18,525 nt of DNA from the NCBI GenBank assembly GCA_002417685.1, contig DICP01000111.1, forward strand, positions 8,745 through 27,269, in the 5' to 3' direction. This document shows, one piece after another, positions 6,666 to 13,276 of the stretch; positions within the stretch are counted from its first letter, which is position 1; each line of letters starts with the position of its first letter. This DNA comes from Candidatus Mesolinea sp. UBA5823. GTDB lineage: Bacteria > Chloroflexota > Anaerolineae > Anaerolineales > Anaerolineaceae. The position numbers were made by a program, and so were the translations under genes. Under the pieces are notes generated by a model. That model made no database searches. It was not told the DNA's origin and saw only the letters and a program-made list of their open reading frames with translations.

Positions 6666-9113
6666 ATGGACGCTACCGCCATCAAGAAAGTCAATATTAA
6701 TCAAGAAATGCAGCAATCCTATCTCGATTACGCTATGAGCGTGATTGTTTCGCGAGCATTACCCGATGCCCGCGATGGGCTCAAGCCAGTGCAGCGCCGC
6801 ATTCTTTACGCGATGTATGATATGGGACTGCGCCCAGATCAACCTTATAAAAAATCTGCCAGGATTGTGGGCGAAGTGTTGGGGAAGTATCATCCTCATG
6901 GCGATATGGCGGTTTATGAAGCCATGGCTCGCTTGGCACAAGATTTTTCTGAGCGCTATTCGTTGGTGGATGGTCAAGGGAACTTTGGCAGCATTGATGG
7001 TGACCCGCCGGCAGCGATGCGCTACACCGAAGCGCGTCTTTCTGAGGCAGCTGTAGAAATCCTCAAACAATTCGACATGGACACCGTTGATTTTGTGGAT
7101 AACTTTGACGGCTCATTGCAAGAACCCCTTGTTTTGCCGGCTGCATTACCAAATATGCTTATCAATGGCGCCTCTGGCATCGCTGTGGGAATGGCGACGA
7201 GCATTCCGCCACACAACCTTGCTGAGGTGATTGATGCTTTGGTGCTTATGCTAAAGCAGTGGGAAAACATCGACGATATTACTGTCGAAGACTTAATGCG
7301 CTACATCAAAGGGCCCGATTTTCCTACAGGCGGTTTAATTCTTCAGGATGAAACTTCGGATTCTTTAGCCCAAATTTACGGCAGCGGGAATGGCACGATT
7401 CAGCTGCGGGCAAAAACCCGCTTGGAAGAAATCTCGCGCGGTAGGGTACGCATTATCGTAACAGAGCTGCCTTATATGACCAATAAATCCAGCTTGATTG
7501 AACGGATAGCCGACCTTACCCGCGAGGGGGCACTTGAAGGCGTTGCTGACCTGCGGGACGAATCCGACCGCCAGGGTATGCGCATCGTGATTGATTTGAA
7601 TAAAAATGCGGATCCTGAGCAAGTGCTTAGCACGCTTTACAAGCGCACAGCCATGCACAGCACTTTCCGGGTTAACCTCCTGGCATTGGTTGATGGTAGT
7701 CCGCACCGTCTAACGCTTAAGCAAAGTTTGCGCGTGTTTGCGGAGCACCGCTTAGAGGTTGTCCGCCGGCGGAGTGAATTTGAGCTTAGAAGAAATGAAG
7801 CCCGTCTGCATATCTTGGAAGCCTTGCGAATTGCTATTAAGAACATCGATTTGGTGATTCAACTAATTCGTAAAGCTAAGACAACCGATGATGCCCGCCA
7901 AAACTTGATGAAACGTTTGAATTTAGACGAAATCCAAGCGAATGCCATTTTGGATATGCCCCTGAAGCGATTGGCTTCACTCGAGCGCATGAAAATTGAG
8001 GAAGAATATAAACAAGTTAGTGAAGCTATTAAAAACCTAAAAGCTTTGCTCAAATCATCCCAGAAAATGCGCCAGGTGGTAATCGATGAGCTTACCGAGC
8101 TAAAAAGTAAATATGCTGATGCGCGGCGCACTCGAATTATTCAGCTGAAAGAAGGTGAAAAAGCTTCACAACTTTTAACCCAAACTGACGTGATGCCGCT
8201 GGAGAACTTCTGGGTAGAAATTAATGCTGAGGGATTTATCAGCCGTACAGAAGACGATAAACCCAACCGCTTAGGTGGCGAGAACGCACCCTGGAGTATT
8301 TTACGCACGAATAGCCATCAGACACTTTTCTTAGTCACGCCCGAAGGCCAGGCAGCGGCTATCCACATGCTCTCGATTCCTGTACAGCGAGGAGAGGAAC
8401 CAACCACACCCGTGCATAAGCTTTCTCCATTGAGCGAGGACGAAGTTGTCCAGGCAGCTTTTGCCATTCCAATCGAAAAAAACGATATAGGTGAACGCTA
8501 TGTACTTACGGTTACACGGCAAGGCATTGTCAAAAAATCATTGGTAACGGAATTACCAGGTGCTTCTGCTAACCGTTTTACCTTAGTTAAGGTTAATGAA
8601 GGGGACGAGCTGTTTAGAGTGCTGCTTACGGATGGTAAAAAGGAGGTCTTGTTGACCACAGCTAAAGGGATGAGCATACGCTTTAGTGAAACTGACGTGC
8701 GTCCTATGGGTTTACTTGCGGCAGGAGTGAATGGAATCAAGCTTAAAGAGGGGGATTACGTGGTGGGAGCAAGTTTGATTGAGGCTGGGAATGAGGTTGG
8801 CTTGGTAACAAACCAAGGCTGGGCGAAGCGGATTAAAGCCGAGGAATTTCCACAGCAGGGGCGCTATGGGCAAGGGGTAATTTCTTGGAAATTAAAAGGA
8901 GAGGATTCAATTGTCGTTCAGCTTTGCGGGAAGTTAACAGATCGTGGGGTTTGCCATTTCCGTAAATCTGCTAGTAAGGTTTTCACACTCACCAATGCGG
9001 TCGAACGCACCCGGCAAGCCAATGGGCAAATCTTATTCAAGCTTAAGCCTGATGATGAATTGATCGGTTTTACATGCCTAGATGATTTTTCATCCTATTG
9101 GGAGAAGGCGTAA
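6666..9113 (+). CDS. gyrA: DNA gyrase / topoisomerase IV subunit A
   Basis: This is the DNA-cleaving A subunit of a type IIA topoisomerase, which works with a GyrB/ParE ATPase not in this window. The ATG at 6666 follows AGGGA (6654-6658) at 7 bases. The 815 residues match a typical GyrA length. The N-terminal breakage-reunion domain is well conserved: DARDGLKPVQRRILYAM, the HPHGD motif (76-80) and the catalytic Tyr120 in AAMRYTEARL. A six-bladed C-terminal beta-pinwheel covers about 500-805. Two features are unusual. Met81 and Glu85 occupy the positions of E. coli Ser83 and Asp87. The GyrA box, QRRGGKG in E. coli, aligns with a degenerate NRLGGEN (534-540). Because that box is needed for negative supercoiling, a topoisomerase IV (ParC-like) role cannot be excluded. 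There is no acidic C-terminal tail. Confidence 0.95.
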   Translation: MDATAIKKVNINQEMQQSYLDYAMSVIVSRALPDARDGLKPVQRRILYAMYDMGLRPDQPYKKSARIVGEVLGKYHPHGDMAVYEAMARLAQDFSERYSLVDGQGNFGSIDGDPPAAMRYTEARLSEAAVEILKQFDMDTVDFVDNFDGSLQEPLVLPAALPNMLINGASGIAVGMATSIPPHNLAEVIDALVLMLKQWENIDDITVEDLMRYIKGPDFPTGGLILQDETSDSLAQIYGSGNGTIQLRAKTRLEEISRGRVRIIVTELPYMTNKSSLIERIADLTREGALEGVADLRDESDRQGMRIVIDLNKNADPEQVLSTLYKRTAMHSTFRVNLLALVDGSPHRLTLKQSLRVFAEHRLEVVRRRSEFELRRNEARLHILEALRIAIKNIDLVIQLIRKAKTTDDARQNLMKRLNLDEIQANAILDMPLKRLASLERMKIEEEYKQVSEAIKNLKALLKSSQKMRQVVIDELTELKSKYADARRTRIIQLKEGEKASQLLTQTDVMPLENFWVEINAEGFISRTEDDKPNRLGGENAPWSILRTNSHQTLFLVTPEGQAAAIHMLSIPVQRGEEPTTPVHKLSPLSEDEVVQAAFAIPIEKNDIGERYVLTVTRQGIVKKSLVTELPGASANRFTLVKVNEGDELFRVLLTDGKKEVLLTTAKGMSIRFSETDVRPMGLLAAGVNGIKLKEGDYVVGASLIEAGNEVGLVTNQGWAKRIKAEEFPQQGRYGQGVISWKLKGEDSIVVQLCGKLTDRGVCHFRKSASKVFTLTNAVERTRQANGQILFKLKPDDELIGFTCLDDFSSYWEKA

Positions 9114-9128
9114 CATAGGTTCGGGGGT

Positions 9129-9704
9129 CTACCCTGGCTTAGGCAAGTTCCCTTCTAAGCCTAACTCGGGTGCGATACGGCGCATTGCGAGAATTACGTT
9201 TTCGACGTGTTCCCACAGGTCAATACCGAGTTCTTGAGCGCCTTGTTCCATAATTCGCCGGTCAGCGCCGGCTGCGAAAGCTTTATCTTTCCACTTTTTG
9301 CGCACGGAATTGGCTTCCAAGTCATATAGCGAACGGGAAGGCCGCACGAGAGCAACTGCGGTGATCATGCCGGTAACTTCATCGCAAGCGTAAAGTGCCT
9401 TCTCCATTAAGGTTTCGCGTGGGTAGCCAGCATGATCAGCGTGTGTCAGAATCGCATGCACGATTTCTTCGGGAACACCGGCTTCGCGCAGGATAGGCGC
9501 TCCCTCCAGCGGATGTGTTTCCGGGTTCGGATGAATTTCCCAGTCAAAATCGTGCAAGAGCCCTGTGATTCCCCAAAGCTCAGCATCCTGACCAAATTTC
9601 TCGGCATAATAACGCATTGCTGCCTCTACGCTAAGCATGTGCCGGATGAGACTTTCGTTCTGAACATAGGTTCGCACAATGTGTAATGCTTCTTCCCGTT
9701 GCAT
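9129..9704 (-). CDS. HD-domain metal-dependent hydrolase family protein
   Basis: This is a 191-residue HD-superfamily protein, a group of metal-dependent phosphohydrolases usually acting on nucleotides or phosphoesters. The actual substrate cannot be read from the sequence. The putative metal ligands are His22 (LIRHMLSVE), the His51-Asp52 pair (GLLHDFDWE), His64, His88 and His91 (ILTHADHAGY), and Asp108 (YACDEVTG). I start at the ATG at 9704 because GGAG lies 6 bases before it. A longer frame to 9821 would run back into the preceding gene. It is the last gene of a three-gene minus-strand operon, 14 bases after the SanA-like gene. It converges with the gyrA-like gene, whose stop is 15 bases away. 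Confidence 0.85.
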   Translation of the reverse strand: MQREEALHIVRTYVQNESLIRHMLSVEAAMRYYAEKFGQDAELWGITGLLHDFDWEIHPNPETHPLEGAPILREAGVPEEIVHAILTHADHAGYPRETLMEKALYACDEVTGMITAVALVRPSRSLYDLEANSVRKKWKDKAFAAGADRRIMEQGAQELGIDLWEHVENVILAMRRIAPELGLEGNLPKPG

Positions 9705-9718
9705 TAGTTTCTCCAAAA

Positions 9719-10354
9719 TTACTTGAAAATTGGTTCGGGTTCCCCTAAAACTGGTAATGGTTTGGCAATATGAATATCCCAAACTGCTGCCATGCTGGCA
9801 AATGCCTCTCGGATATTCCAAAACAAATACCGTGAGCGTACGTATCGCGATTGCTCAACAGGCACACCGGTAATTTTGACGCCTAAATGATCACACAAAT
9901 AAACCGCACGCGGTAAGTGATAAGCCTGGGTCACAATGAGAGCCTCTTCAACGCCAAAGATTGCTTTAGCGCGGTAGCAAGTATCGTAGGTGCTGCGCCC
10001 GGCATAATCGAGGACGATATCTTCATCGGGTACCCCTAAAGTCAAGGCATATTGGCGCATGGATTCTGGTTCATTGTAATTAATGAAGCGGTTATCGCCG
10101 CTCATTAGGATTTTTTGGGCTTTACCCGCAAAATAAAGCTCTGCCGCGGCTTCGACACGATCACGTAACGGGGTTGAGGGTGTTCCATCTGCATTCAAGC
10201 CAGCTCCTGGCACGATCACCACAGGTTCAGCTGGGGCTATATCAGCCTCGACGATTTTAGCTTGGGTGGAGAGAATGATGGCAATGCGGCTAAATCCTAG
10301 AATGAACAAGCCCCCACAAGCAATAATGAGTAAAATGCGTAAGATTTTCAACAT
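9719..10354 (-). CDS. SanA/YdcF-like (DUF218) membrane protein
   Basis: This 211-residue protein of the DUF218/ElyC-SanA-YdcF family has one N-terminal membrane segment (about 4-24) followed by a domain expected outside the membrane. The family is tied to cell-envelope integrity (SanA affects vancomycin sensitivity in enterobacteria), but its reaction is not settled. SanA-type motifs are clear: the VPGAG strand, RDRVEAAAELYFAGK, the SGDN loop, YNEPESMRQYAL, VLDYAGRSTYDTCYRA and VTQAYHLPRA. I prefer the ATG at 10354; an in-frame TTG at 10381 would overlap the upstream gene by 17 bases and has no ribosome site. It sits 10 bases after the PhnD-like gene and 14 bases before the HD gene, so the three are likely co-transcribed. 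Confidence 0.87.
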   Translation of the reverse strand: MLKILRILLIIACGGLFILGFSRIAIILSTQAKIVEADIAPAEPVVIVPGAGLNADGTPSTPLRDRVEAAAELYFAGKAQKILMSGDNRFINYNEPESMRQYALTLGVPDEDIVLDYAGRSTYDTCYRAKAIFGVEEALIVTQAYHLPRAVYLCDHLGVKITGVPVEQSRYVRSRYLFWNIREAFASMAAVWDIHIAKPLPVLGEPEPIFK

Positions 10355-10364
10355 GCGATCTATT

Positions 10365-11417
10365 CTAAGGCAAAAGTTCAATCAGGCGTGCATCTGTAGC
10401 AGCGAGTAATTCTCTCAAATCTGAGTATGCATCATCGGGTAAGGCTTCTAACCCAGCAATCTCATATTGGTTGAGTTCACTCAACAAGGCTCGACCGGCG
10501 TCACTGCGCCCGAGCTGCAGTAAGTATTCAGAAATTTGCACGGTAAGGGGCAAGGGGAGCTGAGGGCTGGCTGAGAAACTGAGGTTAGGAATCACCGCGG
10601 GTGATATCCAGATGATTGGCAAGCGGTCTAGGGCATCGGGCAAATCGCCAATCACTTCAGAGGATGTGCGCGGGTCGGAGGCAATTGCGTAGGTCGCGGT
10701 AAAATCGCAAATGCCTTTGATATACACTGCGCGCATGGCAGCGCTGTAAGTGTAAGTAAGCACAGGCGCTTGAGTCGGGATGTTGTTTTGTGCTAAATAA
10801 GCTAAGGGAATCCAGTAGCCGGCGAGGGATTTTGTTTGGGTCAGGCAAGGGCGCATCCCTGAGAACTGTGCCAGCGCAATGGCAGCATCTGCGGTTGCTT
10901 TGCCACTGCCCACATCATAATAGCTGATAAGGGTAGAGTCTTTATGGGCTACGTATTGTATGCCATAAGCGGTAACGCCTAAGTGATTGCTAACCAGTTG
11001 CGAGCTGAGCAAGCCTTTTTCGGAAGCCAGGAGGTATTCGACCGGCTCAAGCCAGGCTAAATGTACTTGTTGCTTCTGCAGTGCAGCTTCTAAGGTTAGG
11101 TAATCCGGAAAGAACTTCCCCGTTACGCTCATTTGCAGAAAGGCGGAAAGCTGAGCGGTCAGCTCTTGGAGCGCATCTAACTGTGTTTGTGGGGGGGTTG
11201 CCGCAATCAAACCCATTACTATCGGGTTATTAGCACTTCCCAAGGGAGCTGGTGTAGGCGTGAAGGTGGGCATGGGTGTTGCTGTGATTAGGAACGGATT
11301 GCGGGTGCCATAAGAGATAACCGCCGTTGGACGCGATTCAATGGCAGGGCTGCACGCGGTAAACAGCAATATTGATAATAGCATTAGGGATAAAATGTGA
11401 CCTTTGTGAGTGCGCAT
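10365..11417 (-). CDS. PhnD-like phosphate/phosphonate-binding lipoprotein
   Basis: This is a predicted lipoprotein resembling the substrate-binding components of phosphate, phosphite and phosphonate ABC transporters. A lipoprotein signal ends in LLFTAC, with Cys22 as the probable lipidated residue. A Thr/Pro-rich spacer follows (about 41-58). The binding domain contains DYLTLEAALQKQQVHLAWLEP, close to the PhnD signature, then a KSLAGYWIPLAYL segment. No ATPase or permease gene is in the window, and the ligand cannot be deduced. I give the ATG at 11417. A TTG six bases upstream (11423) has better spacing to AAGG (6 bases against 12) and would add two residues. It is the first gene of the operon with the SanA-like and HD genes. 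It is transcribed divergently from the adenosine kinase gene. Confidence 0.83.
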   Translation of the reverse strand: MRTHKGHILSLMLLSILLFTACSPAIESRPTAVISYGTRNPFLITATPMPTFTPTPAPLGSANNPIVMGLIAATPPQTQLDALQELTAQLSAFLQMSVTGKFFPDYLTLEAALQKQQVHLAWLEPVEYLLASEKGLLSSQLVSNHLGVTAYGIQYVAHKDSTLISYYDVGSGKATADAAIALAQFSGMRPCLTQTKSLAGYWIPLAYLAQNNIPTQAPVLTYTYSAAMRAVYIKGICDFTATYAIASDPRTSSEVIGDLPDALDRLPIIWISPAVIPNLSFSASPQLPLPLTVQISEYLLQLGRSDAGRALLSELNQYEIAGLEALPDDAYSDLRELLAATDARLIELLP

Positions 11418-11476
11418 GCTCAAATTTTACCTTAATCATTCTAAGTGATATGGTATTCAGTCTAATCCTCTAAGTA

Positions 11477-11485
11477 TGTTAAAAT
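11477..11485 (+). promoter_or_regulatory. Extended -10 element before adenosine kinase gene
   Basis: TGTTAAAAT has the TGn extension directly before a TAAAAT hexamer (5 of 6 to consensus). Transcription would start near 11492, just before the ribosome site at 11495-11503. An alternative ATG at 11476 would lie inside this element, which supports the downstream start. The -35 is poor (TTCAGT at 11456). Confidence 0.4.
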
Positions 11486-11508
11486 TTTGGTTGCAAAAGG
11501 AGGTATTT

Positions 11509-11994
11509 ATGGATTTCGATATCGTTAAAATTCAAAAACCTGATGAGGTTAACTTCATCTTAGGCCAATCGCATTTTATTAAGACTGTGGAAGACTTGCA
11601 TGAGGCAATGGTTACAGCAGTCCCGGGGATTAAATTTGGGCTGGCATTTTGTGAAGCCTCAGATCCGCGGTTGGTGCGTTGGAGCGGTACGGATGAAACT
11701 TGTACAGAATTAGCTCGGCACAATGCACTGCTTCTTGGTGCAGGGCACTGTTTTATCATCTTCTTAGCCGCAGGGTTTTATCCTATTAATGTGCTCAATG
11801 CCATCAAGCAGGTGCCCGAAGTTTGCCATATTTTTTGCGCTACAGCCAACCCGACGGAAGTGCTGATTGCCCAAACTGATTTAGGCCGAGGGATAATTGG
11901 TGTTGTGGATGGCAAGCCCCCGCTAGGCATGGAGCAAGAGAAGGAAATTGCTGCACGCAAAGACCTCTTACGGCGCTTTGGGTATAAGTTTTAA
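11509..11994 (+). CDS. Adenosine-specific kinase (DUF355 family)
   Basis: This is a compact 161-residue protein of the adenosine-specific kinase family (Pfam Adenosine_kin, formerly DUF355), first described in archaea and unrelated to ribokinase-type adenosine kinases. The expected role is phosphorylating adenosine to AMP in purine salvage, though few members are biochemically tested. The family-like conserved blocks are visible: GIKFGLAFCEAS (40-51), GAGHCFIIFL (77-86) and CATANPTEVLIAQTDLGRG (110-128). I choose the ATG at 11509 because AAAAGGAGG (11495-11503) lies 5 bases upstream. A longer frame from 11476 would place this strong site inside the coding region. The length also fits the family. 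It converges with rdgB, the stops being 3 bases apart. Like rdgB it handles purines, though the two are on opposite strands. Confidence 0.9.
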   Translation: MDFDIVKIQKPDEVNFILGQSHFIKTVEDLHEAMVTAVPGIKFGLAFCEASDPRLVRWSGTDETCTELARHNALLLGAGHCFIIFLAAGFYPINVLNAIKQVPEVCHIFCATANPTEVLIAQTDLGRGIIGVVDGKPPLGMEQEKEIAARKDLLRRFGYKF

Positions 11995-11997
11995 TCC

Positions 11998-12597
11998 TTA
12001 GCTGGCAGCAAACCTCAACAAATCATCCCATGCAGCCTGAAGTGCTTTGGCACGGTGACTGATGCGGTTCTTTTGTTCATCTGTCAATTCAGCCATGGTC
12101 TGGTGTGTGCCTTCGACCAAAAAGATCGGATCGAAGCCGAAGCCATTTTTTCCGCGGAATTCAGGAATAATCTCTCCTGGGCAGCTGCCATGAGAACGCA
12201 AAACGATTTCGTTAGCATTGCAAAGGACTATCTCACACTGAAAAGCGGCTTTCCAAGGGCGCGGATAAGCGGAGAGCTGATTGAGCAAAGCCTGGCAGCG
12301 TTGTTCATCTGTAGCCGATGGATCCGCTAAATAGCGATGCGAATGAACGCCTGGCGCTCCACCCAAAACTTCTACTTCTAAGCCAGAATCGTCAGCTAAG
12401 GTAGGAAGCTCGCTTACTTGGGCGAAGGCAGCTGCTTTCTTGCGAGCATTTTCGAAATAGCTCTGACCATCCTCAGGAATTGAGAGCGTAAGCCCAAGTT
12501 CTGCTGGCGTGATAAGCTTGAGAGGCAATGGGGCTAAAATTGCTGAGATTTCGGCGATCTTACCCGGGTTGTTGGTTGCGATTAATAGTGGTTTCAT
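11998..12597 (-). CDS. rdgB: XTP/dITP pyrophosphatase (RdgB/HAM1)
   Basis: This enzyme hydrolyses non-canonical purine triphosphates (XTP, ITP, dITP) to monophosphates and pyrophosphate, keeping deaminated bases out of DNA and RNA. It is 199 residues, the usual family length. Family signatures are all present: the N-terminal TNNPGK motif (8-13), the catalytic Asp70 in ADDSGLEVEVLGGAPGVHS, the GKNGFGFDPIF loop (149-159) and the KNRISHRAKA block (176-185). The start fits the conserved family N-terminus, although no clear Shine-Dalgarno sequence precedes it. The stop is 3 bases from that of the convergent adenosine kinase gene. The next gene upstream (DUF177) is divergent. Confidence 0.97.
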   Translation of the reverse strand: MKPLLIATNNPGKIAEISAILAPLPLKLITPAELGLTLSIPEDGQSYFENARKKAAAFAQVSELPTLADDSGLEVEVLGGAPGVHSHRYLADPSATDEQRCQALLNQLSAYPRPWKAAFQCEIVLCNANEIVLRSHGSCPGEIIPEFRGKNGFGFDPIFLVEGTHQTMAELTDEQKNRISHRAKALQAAWDDLLRFAAS

Positions 12598-12632
12598 CGA
12601 GTATAATTTTTATATATGAGGGCTGTTGAGCG

Positions 12633-12641
12633 TGATATAAT
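12633..12641 (+). promoter_or_regulatory. Extended -10 promoter before DUF177 gene
   Basis: TGATATAAT matches the extended -10 consensus TGnTATAAT exactly. Transcription would start near 12648, giving a leader of about 29 bases to the ATG at 12677. This argues against the in-frame GTG at 12644, which would lie at or before the transcription start. No good -35 is present, as is usual for this promoter class. Confidence 0.5.
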
Positions 12642-12676
12642 AAGTGACTATCATATTGAGTAATTGTACTTTGCCA

Positions 12677-13165
12677 ATGGAAAAACAACGTTATTCTTTA
12701 CGCACGAACGTAGGCTATTTTTTCAATCGGCCTATCGGATTTTTCCGCGATTTTCATGCCGAATTCCCTGAAATATTTATTGATCCAGACCTAAACGTCT
12801 ATAATCTGCTTTCTGATTATCGATTTTCTCGCACACGTGAGGGTTTATTGCTTCAAGCGCAGTTGCATGGGGAAATTGAGGCACAATGCGTGCGTTGCCT
12901 TTCCATTAATCGGATTTCTGTTGACACTCCATTTGAGGAGCTATTTTTCTTTTTAGAAAGATCTCAAGAAGAATTCGACCAAATCATTCCTGAGGATGGG
13001 TATATCGATCTTGGAGAGATTTTCCGCGATTACCTGCTCTTGGAAATCCCGATGAATTACATTTGTAAGCCGGACTGTAAAGGCATCTGTGTGGAGTGTG
13101 GGCAGAACCTGAACTTGGGGGAATGTGAACACACAACCAGCCGAATTCACTTCAAAGAAGAATAA
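12677..13165 (+). CDS. DUF177 (YceD) family zinc-binding protein
   Basis: This 162-residue protein is of the DUF177/YceD family, implicated in 23S rRNA accumulation and large-subunit assembly in E. coli and plants. A CVRC pair (Cys71, Cys74) and a C-terminal Cys cluster (Cys130, Cys134, Cys138, Cys141, Cys150) in the pattern CKPDCKGICVECGQNLNLGEC-like are typical of the family and probably bind zinc. The ATG at 12677 is preferred. An earlier GTG (12644) overlaps the predicted transcription start, and neither start has a clear ribosome site. In many bacteria the gene is followed by rpmF (ribosomal protein L32), but here the next gene is metG, 111 bases downstream. rdgB lies divergently upstream. 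Confidence 0.85.
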   Translation: MEKQRYSLRTNVGYFFNRPIGFFRDFHAEFPEIFIDPDLNVYNLLSDYRFSRTREGLLLQAQLHGEIEAQCVRCLSINRISVDTPFEELFFFLERSQEEFDQIIPEDGYIDLGEIFRDYLLLEIPMNYICKPDCKGICVECGQNLNLGECEHTTSRIHFKEE

Positions 13166-13239
13166 ACTAACTCGATAATTAATTATTGCGTTTGCTCATA
13201 GATTTGCTGGTGCTTAACTTCTTTTTTAAAAAGAATTCA

Positions 13240-13248
13240 TGTTAGAAT
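13240..13248 (+). promoter_or_regulatory. Extended -10 element before metG
   Basis: TGTTAGAAT has a TGn extension and a TAGAAT hexamer (5 of 6 to consensus). It closely resembles the element before the adenosine kinase gene. It would start transcription near 13255, just before the metG ribosome site at 13263. No good -35 is visible. Confidence 0.4.
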
Positions 13249-13276
13249 TTTTGGGTTATTCCGGAGGAGATGCCTT

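Noticed and set aside
9136..9161. Inverted repeat GGCTTAG / CTAAGCC at the gyrA-like/HD convergence
   Set aside because: The stem is only 7 bp with a 12-base loop, lies within the HD coding sequence and has no T-run on either side, so it is not a convincing terminator.
9705..9821. N-terminal extension of the HD-domain protein
   Set aside because: It would lie inside the 3' end of the SanA-like gene. The ATG at 9704 has a GGAG site at 6 bases and gives the expected HD-domain N-terminus.
12600..12629. TCAACA-18-TATACT on the minus strand before rdgB
   Set aside because: The -10 ends 2 bases before the rdgB ATG, so transcription would begin inside the gene, while the family N-terminus supports this ATG.
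12644..12676. GTG start extending the DUF177 protein by 11 residues
   Set aside because: It lies 2 bases after the extended -10 element and before the likely transcription start, and it has no ribosome site.
13220..13236. A/T-rich inverted repeat TTCTTTTTT/AAAAAGAA before metG
   Set aside because: It has no GC-rich stem and no room for a loop, and it lies next to the metG promoter. It is more likely simple A/T-rich promoter DNA than a terminator.
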